Assembly: GCA_964503935.1 (NCBI GenBank)
Contig: CAZDCJ010000025.1
Coordinates: forward strand, 1 to 17,284
Direction of reading: 5' to 3'
Length of the DNA: 17,284 nt
Source of the DNA: STD2-77 sp964503935
GTDB lineage: Bacteria; Patescibacteriota; Minisyncoccia; JAHIHE01; JAGLIN01
Shown here: piece after piece, positions 7,878-14,845 of the stretch
Layout of the letters: the number at the start of each line of letters is the position of its first letter
Numbering within the stretch: position 1 is the stretch's first letter
Program-made: the position numbers and the translations under genes
The notes under the pieces: generated by a model
Databases searched by the model: none
Told to the model about the DNA's origin: nothing
What the model saw: only the letters and a program-made list of their open reading frames with translations

Positions 7878-9510
7878 CGTTTGTCATGTTATATCCTGAT
7901 AATTTCTTCATGACGACTCCGGCTCCGCGGCTTTCGAATAATACGACCGTGTCCGCGTCAATTCTCTTCAGGACCTCTTCCGTCATCTTGTCGAAATCCT
8001 TCTCGAATACGAAGCTGCATTTCTGATAGTCCTTCCGGATCTCTTCGTCCTCCTTCTGCAAGATAAAAGCCGAATGGCAGATATCGTCCGTCTTCTTCCA
8101 TATCTTCCGATGTATCTCTTTCGAATCTTTCCCCAGTTCGATGATTCCCGGAAAGACTATCATCCTCTTTTTTTCCGGGTACGCTTCTTCCAGATACTCC
8201 AGCGCGGCAATTACCCCATCCGGATTGGCACTGTAACTGTCATCGATGAATATCGCCCCTTTAATCCCCTCCTTCTTCTGCAGGAGATATTCGCTCGACA
8301 TGTCAATCCCCCCTACCGCGTCCCGTATCTCCTCGAGCGTCATCCCCAGCTTCTCTGCCGTCATTATCGCCGAGAGCAGGTTCGCGATATAGTGCCTTCC
8401 CAACATATTCGCCTTGAAAACGACGCTTTTGTATGTGAATTCCAGCGATTCGGGATGCACCTTTACGTTCTCCGCCATATCTTCCGAAAAGAACATGATG
8501 TCTCGGGCCTTGTACGGGATACTAGGCTCCATCTCGTCCGCCTGCTTGTTGACGACCGCGAATCCTTCCTTGGGCAAGCTGTCCATCAGCTCGAACTTCG
8601 CCCGCTTCGTATTTTGAATCGAACCGAAAAGATCAAGATGCTGCTCGTTGAGTCCGGTGATGATTCCGGCGAAAGGCTTCGCGATTTCCGCCGTCCTCTT
8701 GATTTCTCCGATCCTGTACGCCCCCATCTCGCTTATGAAATAATCCTGTCCATCGTCCACGTCACGGAGTATGGTGCTCGCGACGCCCATGTCCGAATTG
8801 TTATTCCCTTTCGTCTTCACCACTTTGTATTTCGCGCCGAGTATGGTAAAAAGAAATTCCTTCGTGCTCGTCTTGCCGTAGCTTCCCGCGATGCCGATGG
8901 TCTTCACTTTCTTCATCGATGCCATCTTTCGCTCGGCCTGTTCTTTGATCTTCTTTTTCTTCCGATCGGCTATCGGCGTGACTACCAGGATCGCCGCGAA
9001 GAGAAAGAGCGGGATAAGGATCACTAGTATGAGAAGATAGAAAGCCAACGTAATGAAGAAATCTATCGTGTATACGATATCCACGGATCGCATCAGCCAT
9101 ATGGTCAATCCGTACGCGAAAGCCGCGAACATGAAAAAAGACAGGACTGCGACGAGCATCATCTTTGTCGTCGGCTTCGGCCTTTTTACGGCCTGTTTCT
9201 TTATGCCGAAAATGAGTTCCAGTGTAGAATAGAGAAAGATGAGCGGCGCCACCGAACCCATGAGAAGCACCATAAACACGATTATCGTGCGGCCAGTCGC
9301 AGGAAAAAGCACGCTAAGGAGCACGAATACACCCAGCGCCACTGCCATGTCGGACAGATTCATGCTGGAGGTGTCCCGCCAGTGTGACCTTATCCTGTCG
9401 ATGCGATATTCTTTTACCTGTATGAGCCACAGGAGAGACATAGTATCTTTCACGATCTTCACGCCGAAGAGGATCAGGGTGATCAGGATCAGCAATTGGA
9501 TGCTTGTCAT
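7870..9510 (-). CDS. murF: Membrane-anchored MurF-like Mur ligase
   Basis: This 546-aa protein consists of a hydrophobic N-terminal half-domain fused to a Mur ligase. Membrane helices are visible at about 4-20, 53-70, 75-102, 116-140 and 145-181. A basic linker (183-201) leads straight into the ATP-binding loop GIAGSYGKTSTK (206-217, Lys213). Further ligase landmarks are EMGAY (261-265), GLNEQHLDLFGS (286-297) with AKFEL (Lys305), GRHYIANLLSA (371-381) and the C-terminal domain DDSYSANPDG (423-432). The MurF reaction adds D-Ala-D-Ala to UDP-MurNAc-tripeptide. Only about 25 residues separate the last helix from the ATP loop, so the usual N-terminal UDP-MurNAc-binding domain is missing. MurF is favoured by the DDSYSANP pattern. 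MurT-like or other activity is not excluded. Confidence 0.85.
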   Translation of the reverse strand: MTSIQLLILITLILFGVKIVKDTMSLLWLIQVKEYRIDRIRSHWRDTSSMNLSDMAVALGVFVLLSVLFPATGRTIIVFMVLLMGSVAPLIFLYSTLELIFGIKKQAVKRPKPTTKMMLVAVLSFFMFAAFAYGLTIWLMRSVDIVYTIDFFITLAFYLLILVILIPLFLFAAILVVTPIADRKKKKIKEQAERKMASMKKVKTIGIAGSYGKTSTKEFLFTILGAKYKVVKTKGNNNSDMGVASTILRDVDDGQDYFISEMGAYRIGEIKRTAEIAKPFAGIITGLNEQHLDLFGSIQNTKRAKFELMDSLPKEGFAVVNKQADEMEPSIPYKARDIMFFSEDMAENVKVHPESLEFTYKSVVFKANMLGRHYIANLLSAIMTAEKLGMTLEEIRDAVGGIDMSSEYLLQKKEGIKGAIFIDDSYSANPDGVIAALEYLEEAYPEKKRMIVFPGIIELGKDSKEIHRKIWKKTDDICHSAFILQKEDEEIRKDYQKCSFVFEKDFDKMTEEVLKRIDADTVVLFESRGAGVVMKKLSGYNMTNDA

Positions 9511-9534
9511 GGCCGTTTGTTATCTTATAATATC

Positions 9535-9550
9535 GTCCGTTTCCGGACGG
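9535..9550 (-). promoter_or_regulatory. GAAA-tetraloop hairpin upstream of murF-like gene
   Basis: Read on the minus strand, CGTCCG-GAAA-CGGACG forms a perfect 6-bp stem with a GNRA-type loop. It lies 25 nt before the murF-like start and after the hydrolase stop. No T-run follows, so an intrinsic terminator is unlikely. An RNA processing, stability or leader element is possible. Confidence 0.5.
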
Positions 9551-9575
9551 ATGCCCATATGATATCGTTTGGAAC

Positions 9576-10433
9576 CTATGGATTTTTCACGAATGTCTCG
9601 GCGAATTCTTCCGCCTTGTAATAGACGGCGGAATGATTAGCTCCCGGAATGACGGACAGCTTAGAATTCTGTATCTGCTGGTGCATCGCTTCGGCGTCGG
9701 CAAGCGGCGTAGAATTGTCCTTTTCCCCCCAGACGAGGAGTGTCGGCGCTTTGATACCCCCGAAATACGGCGCGAGGTCTTCGGAAATAGCATTCTTCAT
9801 CACTTCTTTCATCCGCGGACTTGCATTATCATAGTCCTTCTCTCCCGCTATCTTATATAGAATCTTTTTGGCATATCTTTCCACCCCCTTGAGAACAGGC
9901 AGACTGGATACTTTCTTCCCTGCTCCGGATAGCTTCGACGCTAACTCCTGGCGCTTCGTCAGCGGATGCTTGATTCCCGCCGCGCCTGTCAGGACCAGTC
10001 TCTCTATGTCATCGGGGTGCCTTCCCGCATATCTTATCGCGATTCTTCCTCCGAATGAATGCGCGATCATGACTATCTTCTTTCCGTCTCTCTTGAATAC
10101 CTGTCCGTTATTCCTCACCGATCCTTCAATGATATTTTTCACGAGCTCAAATCCGGTCTCGCGCCGCGCGACATTATTCACGAACTCTTTGGTAAATTCC
10201 ACATAATCGTCTATCTTCCAGTCCCCCTGCGGTTCCTCGCTCTTGCCAAAACCGGGAAGATCGGGAATATAGAACCGATAACCGCCGTCCCGCTTCAGTA
10301 CCTCCTGCGCCGTCGACACATATTTGTCCGAAGACACCCCCCAGCCATGCAGGACCACCACCGGGGTTTTTCCTTCCCCGATAATCTTATAGCTTATCCT
10401 AAGCCCTTTGATTTTTGCCTGTATTTCCTGCAT
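9576..10433 (-). CDS. Alpha/beta-fold hydrolase
   Basis: This 285-aa cytoplasmic protein has the complete alpha/beta hydrolase layout: oxyanion-hole HGWG (29-32), the YIPDLPGFGKS turn (55-65), a nucleophile elbow AHSFGG with Ser126, the acid in WGEKD with Asp239, and His267 in GANHS. The cap region (about 155-220) is helical and basic. Length and motifs fit general esterase, lipase or C-C bond hydrolase members. The substrate cannot be inferred. It ends 65 nt before the murF-like gene and starts 129 nt after serS, with a hairpin repeat in the latter gap. No clear promoter was seen before it. Whether it shares a transcript with the envelope genes is uncertain. Confidence 0.9.
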   Translation of the reverse strand: MQEIQAKIKGLRISYKIIGEGKTPVVVLHGWGVSSDKYVSTAQEVLKRDGGYRFYIPDLPGFGKSEEPQGDWKIDDYVEFTKEFVNNVARRETGFELVKNIIEGSVRNNGQVFKRDGKKIVMIAHSFGGRIAIRYAGRHPDDIERLVLTGAAGIKHPLTKRQELASKLSGAGKKVSSLPVLKGVERYAKKILYKIAGEKDYDNASPRMKEVMKNAISEDLAPYFGGIKAPTLLVWGEKDNSTPLADAEAMHQQIQNSKLSVIPGANHSAVYYKAEEFAETFVKNP

Positions 10434-10481
10434 GTAGTCTTTATTACCTAGAAAGAACCTTTACTTTACCTATAATTCTAT

Positions 10482-10536
10482 TTTCTATGTCATCCCGAAT
10501 ATTTCGTAGTAAAGAAATTCCGGGATGACATAGAAA
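10482..10536. repeat. Intergenic hairpin element, GTCATCCCG core
   Basis: TTTCTATGTCATCCCG at 10482-10497 pairs perfectly over 16 bp with 10521-10536, and the inner bases pair further around the loop GTAGTAAA (10506-10513). Weaker AT-rich symmetry extends outward to about 10462-10557. It lies between serS and the hydrolase gene, about 27 nt past the serS stop. Neither strand has a terminator T-run after the stem. The GTCAT-CC core recalls the element at 43-186. Confidence 0.8.
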
Positions 10537-10562
10537 TATGTAGCAAAATAAGGTAAGATTCC

Positions 10563-11813
10563 TTACCCGATCTTATCCTTCCCGAATATCGGCCGCAGTA
10601 CTTCCGGGATGATTACGCTGCCGTCAGCCTGTTGGTAATTCTCAAGTATCGCGATGAGCGGCCGGTCTGAAGTTCCCGTATTATTCAAAGTATGCACGAA
10701 CTGCTTCTTGCCGTCCGCGTCAGTATAGCGGCAATTAAGTCTCCGCGCCTGGAAGTCCGTGTCATTACTGCATGAATTGGTCTCGCGATAACGGTCCTGT
10801 CCCGGCATCCACGTCTCGATGTCGTATTTCTTGGCGTTCGGCGCGCCGATGTCACCCGTGCACATATTGAGCACTTGGTAATGAAGACCTAGCGATTGCA
10901 GGAATTCTTCCGCATATTGCAATAATTTCTCATGCCAGTCCCACGACTCTTCCGGTTTGCAGAATATGAACATCTCGATCTTGTTGAATTGGTGCCCGCG
11001 CAAGATGCCTTTCATGTCCTTGCCATAAGTCCCCGCCTCGCGCCGGAAACAGCTCGAATAACCCATGTATTTCTTCGGCCCTTCGGAAATATCCAGCGTC
11101 TCGTTCATATGATAAGCCGCGAGCGCAACCTCCGCCGTCCCGACCAGGAAAAGGTTGTCTTCGTCCGGATTTACGCGATAGATCTCATTCTCGTCCGCCG
11201 GAAAGAATCCCGTGCCATACATCGCTTCTTCGCGCACCAGCATGGGCACGATCATCGGCGTGAGACCTTTCGAAGAATAAAAATTGAAAGCGTATTGCAT
11301 GAGAGAGAATTCCAGCTTCGCAAGGTCGCCCTTGAGGTACCAAAAACGCGAACCGGACACTTTCGCCCCGCGCTCGCTGTCGATGAGATCCTTCATGCTC
11401 TCGATCTCGAAATGTTCTTTCGGCTCGAAATCGAATTCCGGCTTCTCCCCCCAGGTCTTGATGACGACGTTTTCCGAATCGTCTTTGCCGATCGGCACGC
11501 TCTCATGGGTAATATTCGGCAACTGGAGGAGCATCTTCTTCGTCTCTTCTTCCAACGTCTTGAGTTCCGGTTCGATTTCGCCGATTTCCGCCTTAATCTT
11601 CTGCATATCAGCGATAAGTTCCTCGTTCCGACCAGACTTCATCTTCTCGCTGGCGTCGTTCTGCTGCTTTCGGAGCTCTTCTACTTTCTGCATGATGCCA
11701 CGCTTCTTCTCATCGAGCACAAGCAGCGCGTCCAGATCAATCTTCATGTTGCGCCGCTTGATTTCCTCCTTTACTCTTTCCGGATTTTCCCGGATAAACT
11801 TCATATCCAACAT
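10563..11813 (-). CDS. serS: Seryl-tRNA synthetase
   Basis: This 416-aa class II enzyme charges tRNA-Ser with serine in the cytoplasm. The N-terminal long coiled-coil arm that contacts the tRNA spans about 1-105. The catalytic core has TAEVAL (226-231), motif 2 CFRREAGTYGKDMKGILRGHQF (255-276) and motif 3 LIAILENYQQADGSVIIPEVLRP (386-408). Glu391 and Arg407 sit at the usual places. The segment before motif 3 reads NNTGTSDRP instead of the common SGLAVGR type, a variation of lineage rather than a defect. Start MLDMKFIREN matches the family's typical N-terminus. It follows lysS after 173 nt, which hold a foldback repeat. No strong promoter or ribosome site was recognised. Confidence 0.97.
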   Translation of the reverse strand: MLDMKFIRENPERVKEEIKRRNMKIDLDALLVLDEKKRGIMQKVEELRKQQNDASEKMKSGRNEELIADMQKIKAEIGEIEPELKTLEEETKKMLLQLPNITHESVPIGKDDSENVVIKTWGEKPEFDFEPKEHFEIESMKDLIDSERGAKVSGSRFWYLKGDLAKLEFSLMQYAFNFYSSKGLTPMIVPMLVREEAMYGTGFFPADENEIYRVNPDEDNLFLVGTAEVALAAYHMNETLDISEGPKKYMGYSSCFRREAGTYGKDMKGILRGHQFNKIEMFIFCKPEESWDWHEKLLQYAEEFLQSLGLHYQVLNMCTGDIGAPNAKKYDIETWMPGQDRYRETNSCSNDTDFQARRLNCRYTDADGKKQFVHTLNNTGTSDRPLIAILENYQQADGSVIIPEVLRPIFGKDKIG

Positions 11814-11865
11814 AATATGTAGCTTTTAGTTAATTTGTTAGAGCTTCAAATTATCTCTATATTGC

Positions 11866-11964
11866 CATACTGAACTTGTTTCAGGATCCTCTTAATATGT
11901 CACTAGAACGTATTATTAAATTTCAGATGTAATGTTACATGGATGCTGAAACGAGTTCAGCATG
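11866..11964. repeat. Foldback repeat, CTGAACTTGTTTCAG type
   Basis: The arms at 11866-11889 and 11941-11964 are reverse complements at 21 of 24 positions. They carry the core CTGAACTTGTTTCAG on the left and its complement on the right. Between them lies a further small palindrome, ATGTAATGTTACAT (11927-11940). The unit occupies most of the lysS-serS gap, so the readthrough transcript would carry a large hairpin. The core resembles palindromes commonly dispersed in bacterial genomes; that is knowledge of the type, not a search result. Confidence 0.75.
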
Positions 11965-11986
11965 ATCTTAAGATAATAATCATGCC

Positions 11987-13522
11987 TTATTCCGCCGCCT
12001 CGGCGGATGAAGCTTCTCCGCCTCGGTCGTTTCCTGATACGTCGCTTGTGATATTTTCTTCCAACAGCTTTGGTTTCATCATCGGAAAGAATACCACATC
12101 GCGTATGTTCTCCTGGTCGGCAAGTATCATGAGCAAGCGGTCGATTCCCACGCCAAAACCGGCTGTCGGCGGCATACCATATTCCAATGCCTCGACGAAG
12201 TCCTCATCGATCATCTGCGCTTCTTTGTCTCCTGCCTCGCGCAGTTCCTCTTGCTTTTCGAAGCGGCTACGCTGGTCTATCGGATCATTCAGTTCAGAAA
12301 ATCCATTACCGACTTCCGCGCCCGCGATCAGGACCTGGAGCCTTTCCACTTTGCCCGGCTCTTTTTCCCTGCTCTTGGCAAGCGGCGAAATGTCTATCGG
12401 ATGGTTGATAAGGAAACATGGCTGCACGAGATTCGGCCGCACCAACTTCTTGTAAAGCTGGTCGATGAGCCGTCCGCGCCCCGCCGCCGGATCCGGCTTG
12501 ATACCTTTCCCTCTTACGAGTTCCTGCATAGCTTCCTTGGTCGGATACTGGTCGATATCGATACCAGACTCTCGGATTATCACCTCGCGATAGTCCACGC
12601 GCGGCCACGGCCGCTGGAAATGGAGTACCTGCCCGCGGTACGGCACATCGAGCGTACCGAAAGTCTTCTCTATGATCGTCGTATAGAATTCTTCCACAAA
12701 ATCCATCAGCTTCTCGTAGTCGGCGTAAGCCCAATAGAATTCGAGCATCGTGAATTCCTGCAAATGCTGCGTCGAGATGCCTTCATTACGGAATACGCGA
12801 CCGATCTCATAAATCTTCTCGAACCCGCCCACCATAAGGCGCTTGAGATGGAGCTCAAGCGATATGCGAAGATAGAAATCGATATCCAATTTGTTGTGAT
12901 GCGTGATGAATGGCTCGGCTTCCGCGCCTCCCGGCACGGATTCCAAGACCGGCGTCTCCACCTCCATGAAGCCGTTCGAGTTCAGAAAATCGCGGATACC
13001 ATTGATAAAGACCGTGCGCTTCTTGAAAAGCTCGCGCACATCCTCGTTCATGATGAGGTCCAGGTGGCGCTTCCGATAGCGCGTCTCCTCATCGGTCAGA
13101 CCGTGCCATTTCTCCGGCAGTGGGAGAAGTGACTTAGTAAGTATCTTGGATTCCTCCACATGGAGAGTATTCTGTCCCTTGTTTGTAGTGAAAAGATAAC
13201 CTTTTGCTTCTATGAAATCCCCCATGTCAAGATTCTTTATCGCTCCGTATTTCTCCTCCCCGAGCGCATCTTTGTGGAAGAAAAGCTGGATCCTGCCGCT
13301 CTGATCCTCCAAATCGGCAAAGGTCAGCGCCCCGTGCTCGCGCAACGTGCGCAGCCTTCCCGTAAGGGTGACGGCATCCTTGCTCGCAGATAAAGTATCG
13401 AAATCCCGCAGCGCTTCCGCGGTCGTCTTGGTACGCTCCGACTTAGAAGGATACGGATTTATTCCGGCATTCTTGATGTGCTCCAGCTTCTCCAGGCGGG
13501 CCTGCTTCAATTCATCTAGCAT
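11987..13522 (-). CDS. lysS: Lysyl-tRNA synthetase (class II)
   Basis: This 511-aa enzyme charges tRNA-Lys. An anticodon-binding OB-fold spans about 50-135. The class II core shows GFMEVETPVLESVPGGAEAEPF (184-205) with THHN (207-210), motif 2 FRNEGISTQHLQEFTMLEF (244-262), the FSELNDP stretch (408-414), and motif 3 with GMPPTAGFGVGIDRLLMIL (449-467). The protein continues past FFPMMKPK with a 25-residue low-complexity tail rich in Gly, Ser, Ala and Glu, which is not needed for the fold. Length is close to the bacterial norm. A promoter of TTGACT-N17-TAAGAT type lies just upstream (13552-13580), giving a leader of about 22 nt. No Shine-Dalgarno is visible. The gene may feed serS downstream. 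Confidence 0.97.
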   Translation of the reverse strand: MLDELKQARLEKLEHIKNAGINPYPSKSERTKTTAEALRDFDTLSASKDAVTLTGRLRTLREHGALTFADLEDQSGRIQLFFHKDALGEEKYGAIKNLDMGDFIEAKGYLFTTNKGQNTLHVEESKILTKSLLPLPEKWHGLTDEETRYRKRHLDLIMNEDVRELFKKRTVFINGIRDFLNSNGFMEVETPVLESVPGGAEAEPFITHHNKLDIDFYLRISLELHLKRLMVGGFEKIYEIGRVFRNEGISTQHLQEFTMLEFYWAYADYEKLMDFVEEFYTTIIEKTFGTLDVPYRGQVLHFQRPWPRVDYREVIIRESGIDIDQYPTKEAMQELVRGKGIKPDPAAGRGRLIDQLYKKLVRPNLVQPCFLINHPIDISPLAKSREKEPGKVERLQVLIAGAEVGNGFSELNDPIDQRSRFEKQEELREAGDKEAQMIDEDFVEALEYGMPPTAGFGVGIDRLLMILADQENIRDVVFFPMMKPKLLEENITSDVSGNDRGGEASSAEAAE

Positions 13523-13530
13523 AGTATTTG

Positions 13531-13548
13531 TAGGTTAATATATACCTA
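13531..13548. promoter_or_regulatory. Palindrome at the lysS transcript start
   Basis: TAGGT (13531-13535) and ACCTA (13544-13548) form an inverted repeat around an AT-rich centre, with 7 of 9 base pairs symmetric. It lies over the predicted lysS start and leader. It could be an operator or small leader hairpin; nothing else supports a regulator. Confidence 0.35.
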
Positions 13549-13551
13549 ATT

Positions 13552-13580
13552 ATCTTACTATTTTATGAAGAATAAGTCAA
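13552..13580 (-). promoter_or_regulatory. Sigma70-type promoter for lysS
   Basis: On the minus strand TTGACT (13580-13575) is followed by a 17-bp spacer and TAAGAT (13557-13552). Transcription would start near 13545, about 22 nt before the lysS ATG. Confidence 0.65.
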
Positions 13581-13674
13581 AAACGACCTTATTTTACATG
13601 ACTATACGCAGCACCTCGCTTACACGAGAATCTATCAATCATTCTTAACGTGAACTGCGAAAGTAAACCTTGTT

Positions 13675-13820
13675 TGTCATTCCGAGCTTATCGAGGTCAC
13701 AGATCGCCCGGAGGGTGAAATCCCTCTGTGACATTAAAGCCATATGATTTATGCTTTATCCAAAGCGAAGAGATCCTTAGACTCCGCGATAGCGGAGTTT
13801 ACGCTTGGCTTGCCAAGTGC
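13675..13820. repeat. Composite hairpin-rich repeat region
   Basis: The region opens with TTGTCATTCCGAGC, the same kind of core as at 43-50. Three inverted repeats follow: GTCACAGA (13696-13703) with TCTGTGAC (13725-13732), ACTCCGC-GATA-GCGGAGT (13781-13798) and CTTGGC-TT-GCCAAG (13804-13817). The text GCGAAGAGATCC near 13764-13775 also recalls such repeats. It may be one degraded element or several nested ones. Confidence 0.55.
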
Positions 13821-13890
13821 TCAGAGCCTGCCCGGGGCCAAGATCGCAGTATACTAAAGCAAAAATCACAGACGATGTATAATTGGTATA

Positions 13891-14750
13891 GGTAAATATA
13901 ACTAATTAACATCAGATCCATGATTTTTACATCCTCATTATCTCAGATTCCCAATGAAAAGCAAATAAGGAAGGAACTTAAGAAGGTCATCTTCGGGAAG
14001 AAAGTAACTTGCCCCCATTGCGGTAGAGCTTGCCACGTCCAAACATTGAAAAAGGATAAGCTCTGGCGATGCCGCAAGTGTCGCAATCGTTTCAGTTTGA
14101 CCTCGGTCACATGGATGAGAGGCATGAAGATACCACTCGAATGCCTCTATGCCCTCATCTGGTGCTGGCAGAAGCAGATAAACGTGCAGCAGGCCTGTAA
14201 TCTTACAGGACTATCCATACCCACTGTCAGACGGTATTACGAGCTCTTTCGGGACCATTTAAGCTTAGATGCTGAAGTAATCTTGGAAGATAAAGTGCAG
14301 ATGGACGAAGCTTTCGTGAAAGGCGCGTTCATCATCGGGATGAAAGATATCAAAGCCAAGAGAATTAAGCTTGAGGTGGTAAAGAAGAAGTCTCCAGAAA
14401 AGCACGATGCGATGGAGCTTATCTTCCGATATGTGAAACCCGGTTCTACGCTTCAGACCGATGGCGGCAGCATCTATCGGGGATGTGAGAAGTGGTGGCC
14501 GCTCACGCATAAACGGGATATCCATAGGAGATTCGAGTTCGGTCTAACTTCAGAGATAGAGGGCATATGGGCAAACTTAAGGACTTTCATCCGCAGAATG
14601 TACCATCATGTCACGATAGAAAAACTGCCCAAAGTAGTAGCAGAATTCGAAGCTCGTTTTTCGCAAAAAGATATCTTCGATAATCCGCTTAGTTTCCTTA
14701 AAAATTCATTGTCGTGTGTGAGACTTGCTTTATAGTACCCCAGATTTACC
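13891..14750 (+). mobile_element. Probable IS1595-type insertion sequence (ends uncertain)
   Basis: The transposase is flanked by GGTAAAT at 13891-13897 and ATTTACC at 14744-14750, giving a unit of about 860 bp, slightly short for this family. Outside and inside the 7-bp match the ends agree poorly, and no 8-bp target duplication could be seen next to them. The limits are therefore only a proposal; the real ends may be degenerate or lie elsewhere. Confidence 0.4.
13920..14735 (+). CDS. IS1595-family transposase
   Basis: This 271-aa protein fits ISXO2/IS1595-type transposases. An N-terminal zinc ribbon has CPHC (31-34) and CRKC (51-54). A short helical DNA-binding part includes LSIPTVRRYYELF (98-110). 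The DDE-type catalytic domain has MDEAFVKGAF (128-137, Asp129), TDGGSIYRG (180-188, Asp181) and SEIEGIWANLRTFIRRMYHHV (211-231), where many relatives read N-x-IE-x-x-W. The third catalytic residue is probably Glu212 or Glu214. The length appears complete and the frame is open, so it could be active. No Shine-Dalgarno precedes the ATG. Candidate inverted ends are the 7-bp GGTAAAT at 13891 and its complement at 14744-14750. Confidence 0.92.
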   Translation: MIFTSSLSQIPNEKQIRKELKKVIFGKKVTCPHCGRACHVQTLKKDKLWRCRKCRNRFSLTSVTWMRGMKIPLECLYALIWCWQKQINVQQACNLTGLSIPTVRRYYELFRDHLSLDAEVILEDKVQMDEAFVKGAFIIGMKDIKAKRIKLEVVKKKSPEKHDAMELIFRYVKPGSTLQTDGGSIYRGCEKWWPLTHKRDIHRRFEFGLTSEIEGIWANLRTFIRRMYHHVTIEKLPKVVAEFEARFSQKDIFDNPLSFLKNSLSCVRLAL

Positions 14751-14752
14751 TC

Positions 14753-14781
14753 TTGACTTTCTGAGGACTTTAGGCTAGAGT
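14753..14781 (+). promoter_or_regulatory. Promoter for the short membrane protein gene
   Basis: TTGACT (14753-14758), a 17-bp spacer and TAGAGT (14776-14781) form a reasonable sigma70-type promoter. Its predicted start near 14788 leaves a leader of about 58 nt before the TTG start at 14846. The -35 box begins 2-3 nt past the proposed right end of the insertion sequence. Confidence 0.55.
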
Positions 14782-14830
14782 ATGGAAAATAACCAAAAAA
14801 GAGAGCTTAAGCAAAACCTTGATAAGGATC

Positions 14831-14836
14831 AGGAGG
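14831..14836 (+). promoter_or_regulatory. Shine-Dalgarno that fixes the TTG start
   Basis: AGGAGG lies 9 nt before TTG at 14846. Any longer reading from TTG at 14819 would place this ribosome site inside the coding region, so 14846 is the better start. Confidence 0.75.
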
Positions 14837-14845
14837 AGAATTAAT

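Larger units (their letters stand above)
13523..13919. other. 397-bp intergenic region between lysS and transposase
   Basis: This stretch separates the minus-strand block from the plus-strand genes. It holds the lysS promoter, a complex repeat (about 13675-13820), and just before the transposase a plus-strand TATAAT (13878-13883) without a convincing -35 box. No ORF with coding features and no tRNA or other known RNA was recognised. Confidence 0.6.

Noticed and set aside
8074..9027. 317-codon plus-strand open frame opposite the murF-like gene
   Set aside because: It overlaps the ligase domain in antisense; composition is typical of a shadow frame.
10932..11822. 296-codon plus-strand open frame opposite serS
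   Set aside because: It is the antisense shadow of an unmistakable seryl-tRNA synthetase, with biased Arg/Leu/His content and no ribosome site.
12251..13132. 293-codon plus-strand open frame opposite lysS
   Set aside because: It is antisense to the lysS catalytic core and has no family features.
13781..13860. Possible tRNA or small RNA in the lysS-transposase gap
   Set aside because: Stems are present but no cloverleaf, T-arm or CCA-adjacent acceptor pairing could be built.
13878..13883. TATAAT as a transposase promoter
   Set aside because: No -35 box is found at 16-18 bp and no extended -10 TG at the right spacing, so it is not listed as a promoter.
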